Assembly (NCBI RefSeq): GCF_025766255.1
Contig: NW_026516712.1
Location: 1-64,000, forward strand
Length of the DNA: 64,000 bases
Source of the DNA: Zychaea mexicana
Taxonomy: Eukaryota; Mucoromycota; Mucoromycetes; Mucorales; Lichtheimiaceae
Direction of reading: 5' to 3'
Part shown: positions 48,015 through 58,563 of the stretch, in pieces
Position numbering within the stretch: position 1 is the stretch's first letter
How the letters are laid out: each line of letters starts with the position of its first letter
Position numbers and translations under genes: made by a program
The notes under the pieces: model-generated
What the model was told of the DNA's origin: nothing
Database searches by the model: none
Seen by the model: only the letters and a program-made list of their open reading frames with translations

Positions 48015-49005
48015 TTGGTAGTTCTGGTTCACACCGGTTCATTTTTCACTTTGCTCTTTTAAAAAAAATGTGGTTCCAGAAACAAGCATCAAAAAATGCG
48101 TCAGGAAGATTTGAAAATCCTGGCATCCTTTCGGTCAAATGCGACATCCCTTTTTTCCAGGTGCGACTGTGGTAAACTAAGATCCGGTACAGACAGATGT
48201 CTTGATAGAAGGTTTCTCTTTACCGCACCGGGATCCAATAAGGGACACGGTTGCGCACATGCACCTAGCTGGATTGAAATGTGAATCCTTCATATAACTC
48301 AGTAAAGAAACCAAGTTGAAACAACCGTCCAAGAACACATCTCAAACCATCATAAAAGTTTTTTAATCGTTCTTACAGCAAAGCACCAGTAAGGTCCTTG
48401 CTGACAAAGAAGAAGCTTTCCACCTTCAGATCTGTTTCTCCGTTAAGACCGAGTTCTCAAACAATGTTTGAAAGTTAGATATAAAAGAAGATAGTTTCTA
48501 TAGTTGATATTGTACTTTGTTCAATCTTTTGAATATAATCCATTCTCAAACGACTTATTTGTCTTTGTTTATTTCGATTTACCACAGCGACACTAATTTC
48601 AAAATGTACCAATCTTATATTTTATTACAAGACTATACAACAACAAAGAAAATACAACAGATTATTTATTTTCTAGGCATGATTAATCCATCTAACACGG
48701 TATTCTTAGCCGCTCGTTTATCACCTTCCGTTATTCTCGAGGTCAATAATCGATCTTTCTCACTCAATTTGTCTCTTTGAACACCTATTATATCAATAAT
48801 ATTAAACCTTGTAAAAACAATAATGCTAACCACTGTCCTACTTGCTTAGCTCCAACTTCGACCAGAGTTCTTCTAGCCACTTTGTTCGCGTTATAAAGAT
48901 AGATGAGCAGAGCGACGCAAAAATAGGAACGCAAAACTAGTAATGCAAAATCACTGGCGCAAATTTGTTTCCTATACAACGCAAAATTATTCCTTCTCGG
49001 CGCAG
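48015..49005 (-). repeat. Right inverted-repeat arm
   Basis: Reverse complement of the left arm in two blocks, with about 475 bp of extra sequence at 48,180-48,655. Its outer tip extends further than the left one (TTTTGCGTTGTATAGG is absent on the left). Confidence 0.8.
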
Positions 49006-49533
49006 ATAATTTGGAAAAAACCAGTATAAAGAAAGACATTCAGGGCTACAATTCACGGAGCCCTTTGCTTGAGTATATATCGTCGAAAAGCTAGAAACTA
49101 TAATACGTATACTAGTAGCTCTTATAGTGTAGCATGTAATTTTGAGTAACCGCTGCGTCAAATACGAGCAGGTGTGCATGTGTGGCCCACATTTTATAAT
49201 ATGTGTTGTGAGACATATATTTAGTGCCACATACACGCAAGTACAGTTTACGCTTTATAAAATACTCGATCTTACAAGAAAAATGGTAAAACGATAGAAA
49301 AAAACTTCATTGTCCCAAAGGATAGTTATACGATGTGCTGAGATGCTACTATAATAGCATTTTCAGTGTCAGGCATATAGGATTGTTGGAAGACGAAGAA
49401 AACGAGGAATAATTTTATGGAAGGGCATCCGAAAGGGGAGATAAATTAGCCGCAAAAAAAGCTTATTTCATATACTCATTGCCAAGCAATATTAGACACT
49501 TCTTCTACTTACTACTTTTTCCTTTTATAATAT

Positions 49534-50918
49534 ATGACATCCCTTCCCTTCCTTTTCTTTTCATGCCTGCTATTTTTGTCAAGTACTGTTTTAGCTGGTG
49601 AAGGTACATACCCACTAGCCTATATTACAGGCCCTGAAATTCTCGAAAACTCCACACACATTCCTGTAAGATTCAAGTTTTAAAAGAATTAGCGATCGGG
49701 ATTCCCAGTGATTATAGGAAAAGTTAATAATAACAATAGAATTGAATTCAGACCGGGTATTATACATTTAGACATGTTGAGACGGGAAAGTACTTACAGT
49801 TCATTGATTTTGACAATCAAATTGTACCGTAAGTTTTCTAATTTAAAGGCAATAAATTCTTATTTATGCGAAATAGAAGAGTGATAAGGAGGGGTGAAGA
49901 GGGATTAGACTTAGCTAATATGTTGTGGTTACTGCTATGTTTGTAGTACCGAGGGAGCAAACTCGACTGTATTCAACGGAACACTCTGGACAGTGAAGTG
50001 GCATGGAGATAAAAATTATTCGATCCACCATCTCAACAAAGTCAAGGTACGGTTTATTTTGTCATTTGTTCAATTACAGGAAGAAGATGAGGCGAATCAT
50101 AATTTTGACGTTCGTAATACAGTACGACAAATGTGTTTCAACTCGGTGGGATCATCACAGAGGATTGGATGATGCGGCAGTGATGTGGTAGCGTATCCTT
50201 GAATGTTTCAATACTGCTCAAAGCAATTGGCTATGTACGTGGAAATGCATTCTAACCGCTCTTTATTCAATACAGGCAATGCGAGGTAGACAACATCACA
50301 CGAATCGATATTGACTTTGACATATACCCTGGATTCAATGGCGTATACAACGAATCAGCACCGCGACCGATCCATCGAAAAAAGCGACGGGATCTCGAAC
50401 GGCGTTATATCAACACTTACGAATCGATTCGAGAAGACAAGCAACAATGGGTGTTTATGCGGGCAGATCCCTCCCATACGCCGTTGTGGAACAATGTTCG
50501 GTTTGATCCTGAAACTGGCGAAAACCATGTCACCGGGCCCATCGCGGAGCCAGACCGTGAAAAGGATCAGCATTCAGGGCGCCACCAGTTCTATTTGGTA
50601 TCTGCGGCGCATCTGTGGAATATGATACCTCGTTGCATTTATCCACAAGCAAGTTACGAGTTTGATTTCACAGCCAACAATACGGGTGTCACGGCATTAG
50701 ATCATTGCCTGTGGGGGAATTCGTCGCAGTTGTGGGAGGTGACGTTGTGGAAACCAGAGTCGTTTCCTTTGGGATTCACGCCCAATCCGATGTATATGGA
50801 CGATCAAGTCGAATCGTCTAGGTTTTTGTTCTGGAATGCTCATACCTCGCCGGGATCGACTATCCTGTGGTGGGGAGGTCTTGTTGGATTCTCGTTTTTA
50901 ATGTGGATATGGCATTAA
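49534..50918 (+). CDS. Secretory-pathway protein with possible beta-trefoil and C-terminal anchor
   Basis: Five exons (49534-49665, 49752-49828, 49947-50046, 50123-50187, 50276-50918) join in frame to 338 aa. A signal peptide comes first (FLFFSCLLFLSSTVLA). Then TGYYTFRHVETGKYLQFIDF, ANSTVFNGTLWTVKWHG and KCVSTRWDHHRGLDDAAVMW with QCE follow each other with the spacing of ricin-B-like beta-trefoil units (GxYLxF, Trp, QCE). The second half has RKKRRDLERRYIN, a tract with many Trp (FLFWNAHTSPGSTILWWGG) and ends in the hydrophobic GLVGFSFLMWIWH, probably a C-terminal membrane anchor. A role in binding sugars or in quality control of wall proteins is conceivable, but I do not recognise the family. 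All five junctions are GT-AG and keep one frame, so the gene looks intact. Confidence 0.65.
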
Positions 50919-53605
50919 TAAAAGTACCCCCAAGTACTTGCATTCATCTCCTTAATACGTTTTGTTTCTCTCTTTCTCGTCATCCACCAGATCGTAAGCA
51001 TAATAAAACGTTAATCAGCGTTCTCGCCTATGCAGAAGCTTTGAATGTATACTAGATTTGATGTTTAAACAAGGTCTACTACTTGTCTGGTTAGCAACAT
51101 CAATTGTCACAGAAACGAAATATGTTATTCGTCAACCCTTTAATGCTGTCGTCTATTGACGACATGTTGACCAGGTTACTACCATTCGTGCAGGGTAATT
51201 TCAACTGCGCGTTTAAATAAGAGGTCCTTGATTGTTCCAGGATGTGGTTTCCAAAAACGGCAAGGAGATCCAATCTTTATTTTTTCACATAACTTACATA
51301 TTACACACAGAGCTCCGCTTTCCGATCACAAACGGAGACAATCAAAGTTCGGCGCTTGATTGCTATAGGCGCAGCGAAACACGCGCTGACTGCAAAATTA
51401 CGACGAAATGCTTACACACAACCTTATATTGGATTTTTCCTGTAACATGGCGGACTATTCTTATTCAACTTGGCCAATATTTTTTTTGTTGGCGGGTAAG
51501 AATCGTTTCATTGGCGGGTTATATATTTTACTTTATGGCGCCTGTGAATTTAACGCTTGGCGGACGTTTTAAAACAATCACAGCGGCCATACCAAAAATT
51601 ATGCACCTCACTTGTTTTACACCAATATAAAAGTTCAACTTTATATTTAAAAAAAGAAAAACTGACGAAAAGCAGACACCGAAGGGAAGAAAGGCAAAGA
51701 GATGCAGAGGGATTACTCTTGCATTACTGATGATTTGTGGGGGTAGTGGTACCAATGTAATGCTTCAGCTCTGTCAAAAATGTGAGTCAGAAAAAATTAC
51801 AAACTGAAACCTCTTGCGACTGGAAGTAAACTGTGACGTAATTTTTAACGTTAAATCGAGTGGGATGCTGCGTGTTCAAATATTCCCTCTCATCTAAAAT
51901 ATGTTGCTTAGGGAATCCACTTGTTTGCACCGCATTCATATGGTAGTTCTTTGATTGAAAGAAGGACGTCCCGAGTGAAAGTATGAGAAAGCATGAATTG
52001 CATTGCAGCCATGTGGAATCTTATGAGTAGCGATGGCATGAACGACGTTGTGCGGGTGTTCACTGAGCTGGGTATGTTTGATCGTTGTGCTAGCAAAAGG
52101 ATGCTTGTAACTTACTTTTTCTTTTTACGCCGTTGCTAACTTAACGTATGAAAAACCCGTTTTCTCACTGGCCTTCAAAAATGTTGGAAGATAGACCTGT
52201 CTGTGATTTTGTATTTGTAAATTCTGAAATGGATCCTTTCCCCTTACATTTTATATGTGCTAATCTCATAGTATTAAACATATCTGTATGTGTCATTGCG
52301 GGCACTTCATCTTCAACCTGGGTGATTAATCTCAAGCGTTTTCGGCAAAATGAACAGAATGGGCTATATGTAGACCATCTCAACCAGGATTGTCTATCAC
52401 AGATGCGTTTTTATCGACGATGGCCGGCTCAATCTTTATATCAAAAGAAATTCTGGACAATCCGAATGATGAAGGTATTTGTAAGAGTGGCGATTCCAAA
52501 GCATCATGACATGACTTATTGCTATGATTTTGCGTACTATTACGAGCGAAGGTATGGTTCACCTTGTCATGAAGTTCCAACAGGCTATTAGGTAGGCGAG
52601 AGCTAAGATGACTACGTACCTAACGGTGAGGGCAACAAATGCTCAAGAGGCAATCTTGAGGAGTCGCAAGTACAGAGTCTTATAGCTAATTGTGATATTG
52701 GGCATCAGCTCTTAACCTTGTCGAGTTGTTTTCGTCAAAATTGAGGCGTTTAGCTCTCACTGCTGAGGATGTATTGACAAGTTGCATTACATATGAAATA
52801 GAGTATACGTAAATAGCTACCCAGCGGACTGTTATGGATAAATTGAGCATTTAAAGTCATTCTTCGAGAGGTCCATTGGTATACGTAGTCTTTTCTTAAC
52901 TAATCGATTATTTAATATATTTATTTTATCTAAATATATACATCTTGAAAGTGATTGTGGCAAATACTTGACGTCATCTGTTATTCTGCATGATATTGCC
53001 AAGTGTGTTATTCGAATATATCAATATGAAAATGGCCTCCTGTCGTATTTGGCATAAGCATATGGGGCATAAGTCGTTACACGAAATACTAGGTGTGGTG
53101 AACCAACCATATTGACATGGCAGATCCAAACATTCGTCTTAAACATAAATTGATCGGTCGGACATCATCATTAGCAGTACTTACACAGTAAATCTTCTAA
53201 ACGGTCTGATATTACACCGTATGAGCGAAGATACATATGACAGGACAGAAACATGGATAAACCATTGCGGCGATAATGCATCGTAGCGGCTATCCAAGAT
53301 GTAGGCAGGTCTACATCATACAACATGAAGGAAAGACCCCTGTACGCCCTCTATCAATTCTACCAGTTCTTAACAACTGCGACACTATTCACTTCACCAT
53401 TGCCATTCCAATAAAGATATCACGGAACTTACTTTTGTTTTTGTCCATCTTCAGCCAACCACACCCTCGACCCTATTTTCCCCCAAGGAGACGCTGATCC
53501 GTCCGCTTTGTCTCATCTATCTCAGATGCAGCTTCACATCGCCGAGTCGAAAGCTGCTCTTACTCGCAATTCGAATCCTTCAACATCGATCCTACGGTTA
53601 CACCA
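50919..53605. other. Intergenic; one decayed fragment, otherwise nothing recognised
   Basis: Apart from the fragment at 51.7-51.8 kb, frames here (for example 52148-52591) lack recognisable domains. No repeats detected by eye. Confidence 0.45.
51700..51830 (-). pseudogene. Diverged fragment related to the palindrome-arm gene
   Basis: On the minus strand, the acceptor and exon start TTTTTGACAG then AGCTGAAGCATTACATTGGT parallel the arm gene at 55231 (TTTTTGACAG then AGCTGATGCAATTCATTGAT), and the preceding intron shares GTTTCAG and CTCACA. The frame (ELKHYIGTTT versus ELMQFIDTTK) stops after about 15 codons. It is an older copy of the same mobile family in the opposite orientation to the left arm. 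Confidence 0.55.
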
Positions 53606-54400
53606 TTGCCTACCATGCGACGACAAAAAGACACCCACAAGGTGACCTTACCTCTTATCCCTACGATCATTGCTCGCCGTCGTCATACCCGTCCTCACAT
53701 CTTTAGCAATGATGGTCCTACCGCAGCTCAACATTGGATCGATAAATGCGTCTATATTTGTGAATGCCTCGCTTTCAATGAGGAAGATCGTTTGGCCGAA
53801 CTTAACATTGCACTCGAAGAACCCGCTATCAAATGGTAGGGTACGTATATACCAAACTCTGAGATATCAACCATGCTTACCGAGCTACCGTTTATTCTTC
53901 TTGGGAACGCGCTGTTTTCGGTATTGGGATCCCCAGATCTCGTCCACCCAATATCTCCCGACGTCAGCCCTTCCCATATCCACAGCATACTGTTGAGTCT
54001 TACCACTACCTACAAAGTTTTAGTGTCGTTCGATCAAGGCCCTTTTGAAGTTACGGCTTCTGGAGATTCGAAGGCTGTCACGCCCATCGACGAGGCTTGG
54101 CGAAAACTCGAAGCGATTATCAAGTCGGTCTTCAATGTTTCCAAGATTAAGTCCGTATATGACAAACACAGTATTGTCTTTGTCGACTGGGTTATAATCA
54201 GAGATGACAAGACGGCCTCTATCTTGGGCAAGATCAAATCGGGATACACGCCGACTGTCTCAGCTTACGAAGAGAGGTTAAAGAAAAAGAAAAAATGCCA
54301 AGGAAGCTCGGATTCGAAAGCAACGGCGAGCAATCCTGGTCTTGATGTCGATGATTTAGAGGACAAGGTCAGCGTGCTTGACAGTGAGTTGGATCAGTAA
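53606..54400 (+). pseudogene. Gag-like open frame with one amber codon
   Basis: A single frame of about 264 codons interrupted once by TAG at 53837-53839. The first part, SNDGPTAAQHWIDKCVYICE then FNEEDRLAELNIALEEPAIK, resembles the retrotransposon Gag pattern (Ala-x2-Trp, then Glu-Asp-Arg-Leu and Pro-Ala-x2-Trp). The part after the stop (RKLEAIIKSVFNVSKI, then FVDWVIIRDDKTASILGKIK) is not recognised. It ends in a Lys-rich and acidic tail at 54400. Either a decayed Gag or the 5' portion of the arm gene. It lies outside the part of the palindrome visible in this window, although the right arm may contain a copy beyond 64,000. Confidence 0.4.
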
Positions 54401-54426
54401 AGGATTCGTCACAGCGACTCAGAAAG

Positions 54427-54919
54427 ATGTTTGCTTCTGCAAGGAAGCAGTACGAGAAAGCCAAGGAGGGTGTCAAGAAGACCAAAGGAAAAGTCGAAAA
54501 GAAGCACAGTCTGACACTAAAAAATGCAGTACGAGAACGGCGCATTTCCTGGCACGCTTTGATCTCCATGCAAAAAAATCAAAAAGATTTACGGAAAGAG
54601 AAGCACAACTTGCAGAATGTAAGTATTAACGCCATATACATCTTTTGCATCGATAAACCGACACTTTTATGTATTAGCGCATCAACGAGCTGATAAAAGC
54701 TACTCCTGCAACGCCAAGCACTCATGAGGGTACGTTAACGAGTCGATTAATGATAGTTCCGTGGAGGATACTGGGGAATCTGCTGCCGTTACCATGGAGG
54801 CGCAGCTTGCAGAGCACAAAACATTCCCTGCACACGACCGTGTCGGCTGTGAAGACGATAGCCACTATTTGAGCCTAGTCAATCTGGACCAAGACAAGCT
54901 CGTTTTCTGCTATAGATAA
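54427..54919 (+). CDS. Coiled-coil exons upstream of the arm gene (tentative)
   Basis: 54427-54618 encodes a Lys/Glu-rich helical stretch (MFASARKQYEKAKEGVKKTK, then ISWHALISMQKNQKDLRKEK) ending at a GTAAGT donor. After an acceptor near 54,678 comes RINELIKATPATPSTHE, and then an open frame YVNESINDSSVEDTGESAAV continuing to a stop at 54919. The exons share a direction and a splice style with the gene at 55241-58149 and might be its 5' end, but the links between 54,919 and 55,090 are not resolved. The palindrome arm begins no later than 54861, so the last part is duplicated on the right arm. Confidence 0.35.
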
Positions 54920-55240
54920 TATGGCCACGTTGTGATGGATCAAACGACAGAATAAAGCAATTTAGTCAAGACAGCTTTACTTCACAGTGTGATGGTGGAC
55001 CTACTTGGACAAATTTCCATGATGTGCGGTGATTTAATTTTGTATTGGATACGCGAGGTCAGACCAAAAACTCCTTACGCATAAACCTGCTTTGCTCACG
55101 AATTGTCACCTTGGTTACCGTCTGATCTATACCATGACAACCACAATCCCCACGGACAGTACATGTTTTTTAGAGCTAAAGGTTGGTTTCAGCTTGAAAT
55201 TTTTTTTGACCATTCTATTTGACACTCACATTTTTGACAG

Positions 55241-58149
55241 AGCTGATGCAATTCATTGATACCACGAAAAAACCAACATTGGATGGCTTTGTTGCAAAGT
55301 ATTCTGGATCCATTGCTCAATTTTCTGCAGTGACCGGCGCAACAAGTCCTGTAACATTATACAACTTATGGCGGAGCAGATTCATCTTACAAGTCCGTAA
55401 TTCGAGACCGACACTATCTCTCAAGTTTGTATCCCTTCTTGCCGCATGCTTGTATGCTGCAGATTACACGTTGATCCAGTTTGTTGATATCATGATATGC
55501 TTTCTTTTCCAACTCTAGACCTAGCAAGTATAACCAAGCGACCTGGACTCCGTTATACACAGAGACCAATGAACTGGTAATGTTGACAGTGAGGGTTAAC
55601 TATTAATATAGTGATTAAAAAAATTTAATAAATTTTTTATAATCTATAATTTCTTTTTATATATCAAAAAACAAAAACAAATTATTTTTTTTTTCTTTAA
55701 GTCCTTGAAAATATAAATCTTTGATTTATATTTAGCGACTAAAAGGAGCTATAAACTGGGGGTTTATCCCCCTTTAAGTCTTTTTATTAAATAAAAAAAG
55801 AATTTATTCTTTTTAGTGAAACGAAGTTTCACTCTTTTTAATAAATTAAAAAGTAAGAAGCAAGGCTTCGCCTCAAAAATTGTAAATTTTTGATTTAAAA
55901 AAAGACTTGAAGGGTCTAAAGACCCGAAAAGTATTAGCTTCGCTAAAATAAAATAAATTTTATTTTTTAGACTTAAAGAAAAAAAAATAAAATAATTATT
56001 TTTGTTTTTGTTATTATTATTATTAAATATGGAAATATAAAAATATAATTCTAGAATTTAATTTTTAATATTTCTCAAATGAGATAAGAAAACATAATAA
56101 TTTTTTACAATCTAGTGATTGAAAAAATTTTATAGTTTTCAAAAATATTTATTAATAATGTTTATTCTTCAGTGACACTTCAAGTGTAATGCAGACTACT
56201 GTGGATCGCTGTTACTAATATTGAAGTACGTTTTGCACAGCGCACCACAGCCCAAAGATTTTGGATCGAGTCATACAGAACATTAGGTGCCAGTAGCTCA
56301 GCAGCAGGCACAGCTGTGTCAAATGTACTTCGGGGAAGTGAAACTTCAACTTTTCGTGGTGATGCAAACCCTTTGGTTTCTCATGACTATTCTGGTGAGC
56401 CGTCTCTTGCTGAAAATGATCCCGAATCAGATAATGATAAAGTGATCAAAGTCTTTCTAAAATACGTAAGCTGAAAAAAAGCGATGTGCGACATGACAAA
56501 GTAGGAGTGTGTATGACTTATGAGCACTTTTTAATAGACCAATGGAGTCATGCCCAACGAAATGGAAAAAGACTTTTTAACTGTAATCAGCAACAAGAAC
56601 GATACAGTCTCTGATAAACTGCTTGGGATCGCTGCAAAGAATCTGCTCATCGAGAGCGGCTGGGACAACGACACGGAAATTTGCACAAAGTATTATTTTT
56701 GTACTTGTGTTTTGGAACGATACAGGAAACAGCTAACTATATCGTGGGACTTATTTATATAGACTTGCCCTGTCAAGCATTTGTAACTTCATAGCACCAA
56801 GAATATCTGAAATCTTCCAAAAGTCATTTACAGCACAAGAGGTTAATCACCTTAAAAACGCTGAAAACCCTACTCTCCGTGGATTATCCGATGCCTGCCT
56901 TGAAATCTTTAGGGAAATCATCAAGAGGTAATGGAAAATGAAATCCATGAAAAGGCTTGGATATGTACTCATGTGTGATTTTTACACCAACAATTGTTAA
57001 ATAGCATGAACATTGATGCCATCCTCACAGAGATCCATACTTTACAAGCAAAATATGCCAGAAATCGAAGCTCGGACATGTATATCATGCTTGGAATCCT
57101 GCAATCTGTGTAAGTAAAATAAAATAGTAGATATTAGCAGCATGAATGTTTGGAATTATTGAGTATCTAACTAAACATTTTGTCTTAATTTAGTGTTGAA
57201 CAATTTGACGACTGGCGTCATGACAACAGTGAAAGTGAAACCACCGTGTACCGAAGATTCGTTGTTCTGCTGGACAAGCTGTTACGGAACACTAGTATTA
57301 TGTTGCAAGAGTAAGAGTTTAAGAAGACCATAGTGTGCTTCAGCGACAAAAATTGGAACTTCTAGGCTGATTTTGTTCTTTGTTTGATAGCGGCGAAAAT
57401 GCATCCAATGCAACCAAGGACGCAATGATTCTGCTTCAATCTCTGACTAGCTCGATCACAACCACCAACGAAAGAACTGAAATGAGCATGTATGGCAGGA
57501 AGATTGATCTTCTAGCTATCACGAAATCAAGGGAGCAAAATGTGGAGCTCACGTCGAGCGAATGGAAGCGTGAAGGGGTATCAGAATCAATTTCATTGAA
57601 ACAACAGTGCAAGAGTATTCGTACAAACGCTGCTATCCTATCGAAATTGATGCTGATTGGTGATCTAGGACACCTTGTAGCAATGGATTGGCTTGGTAAG
57701 TACAAAAGTATCTCTTCATTTAAATTATCATGGTAATAGTTTCTAATGAAGTGAATGATTCGCCATAGGAACATCTGGTTACGGATATTCTTGAAAGTTT
57801 GTGGAAAAGTCATTCGTCGCTCAAACGATCAGTTGTCTGGTAATCCCAAAGCAAGCTTCTGAGCTAGGCGGTTTTGAACAAACACTTGACTTCATGTTTA
57901 AGTAGAGGGTAATTCAAGGATACCAGGAAACATGTCAACTTGTGTCACTAATTTTTGTTTATATTGTGTGTTTTAGAACTTTCTACTGGCAACGGCGAAA
58001 CAAGTTGGAGAACAAATGATGAGAAATAATGAAAGCGTGCGCGGGATCGTGGACTTACCACCGAGGAGAAGCAGATACACTGAATTGCCACCGAACATCA
58101 TAATCACACCTGGAAAAAAGCGCGGTTTTGATCAGGTCGATGAGTGAGC
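55241..58149 (+). CDS. Arm gene, left copy: multi-exon protein with possible PD-(D/E)XK motif
   Basis: A chain of spliced exons, about 55241-55424, 55519-55576, 56192-56465, 56538-56690, 56762-56927, 57003-57109, 57195-57311, 57391-57695, 57770-57905 and 57978-58149. An upstream exon ends at 55181 (HDNHNPHGQYMFFRAK). Readable blocks are VAKYSGSIAQFSAVTGATSP, FWIESYRTLGASSSAAG, ENPTLRGLSDACLEIFREII, and SMYGRKIDLLAITKSREQ followed by VELTSSEWKREGVSE and QQCKSIRTNAAILSKL. The G-x-K-I-D then E-x-K spacing is that of PD-(D/E)XK nucleases, seen also in transposon- and effector-linked proteins of Mucoromycota. The C-terminus has a basic patch GKKRGFDQ. A TGA breaks the exon at 57770 (GYGYS then stop, then KFVEKSFVAQT) in both arms. 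The hairpin array sits inside the intron at 55577-56191. I know no named family; nuclease activity is an inference from the motif. Confidence 0.5.
55620..56160. repeat. AT-rich insert carrying a chain of small hairpins, left arm
   Basis: Within 55,700-55,970 about ten perfect hairpins follow each other with 2-5-nt loops: AAATATAAATC-ttt-GATTTATATTT, GGGGG-tttat-CCCCC, AAAAAGAAT-tt-ATTCTTTTT, AGTGAAAC-gaa-GTTTCACT, CTTTTTAAT-aa-ATTAAAAAG, AGGC-ttc-GCCT, CAAAAATT-gta-AATTTTTG, GGGTCT-aa-AGACCC, TTAGC-ttc-GCTAA and AAAATAAAAT-aa-ATTTTATTTT. The surrounding 540 bp is far more AT-rich than the exons. It lies in an intron of the arm gene. Such chains are known from mitochondrial genomes of fungi and algae. 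Confidence 0.85.
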
Positions 58150-58563
58150 ATGAGGTTAAAGCACATTTGTACACATTTATATCACACAGCTTCACCCATC
58201 ACATCTATATCCCCAAAAGTATATCTCTTTATGTAGTATCAAAAAACATCAACATCAAGTTCATGTAAATAACAGAAGGAACGAATGTTTTGACTACCTT
58301 TTTCTGAACATCAAGCTACTATCAGCTATGTACCAAAATACGCATATAGGACGTGATTTTAAAGCCAACATTATGTATTGGAATGAACAATACGACGAAA
58401 AAGTGTGGTTTATTTTAATGACCAATGAACGCTGTGCTCCGTGGAGGCAAGAAGTGGCAAATGGTAATTTTAAAAGAGCGATGATATTTAAATTTTATCT
58501 GAATTTGCATAATAATTTTTTTAAAAATTGAATTTTTATAATATATATAAAACTAATATCAAA

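Larger units (their letters stand above)
43717..49005. mobile_element. Long-inverted-repeat transposon, 5.3 kb, with rearranged ends
   Basis: The outer parts are reverse complements: 43724-44020 matches roughly 48660-48985, and 44060-44265 matches roughly 48015-48180. The right arm has about 475 bp between these blocks that the left arm lacks, so the left has a deletion or the right an insertion. Both arms carry repeats of TTTTGCGT/TTTTGCAT near the tip (for example GATTTTGCATTGCTAG). Identity is high but not perfect. Near both outer ends TTCAGGGC occurs (about 43,707 left and 49,039 right), a possible 8-bp target duplication if the extreme left end has been trimmed. Inside lie an AT-rich core, a MITE and a short recombinase-like gene. 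The superfamily is not clear. Confidence 0.7.
54861..58440 (+). repeat. Left arm of a giant palindrome (at least 3,580 bp)
   Basis: Every base tested pairs with position 118,861 minus its coordinate on the opposite strand. Incidental and real frames recur exactly (55219-55518 with 63343-63642, 56550-56762 with 62099-62311, 57380-57736 with 61125-61481). The arm is still matching at the window edge (54861 pairs with 64000) and stops abruptly at 58440. Four transitions were seen between the arms, three of them within the innermost 130 bp. Confidence 0.97.

Noticed and set aside
52148..52591. 147-codon frame
   Set aside because: No recognised domain; overlaps other frames of similar length on the opposite strand; insufficient support.
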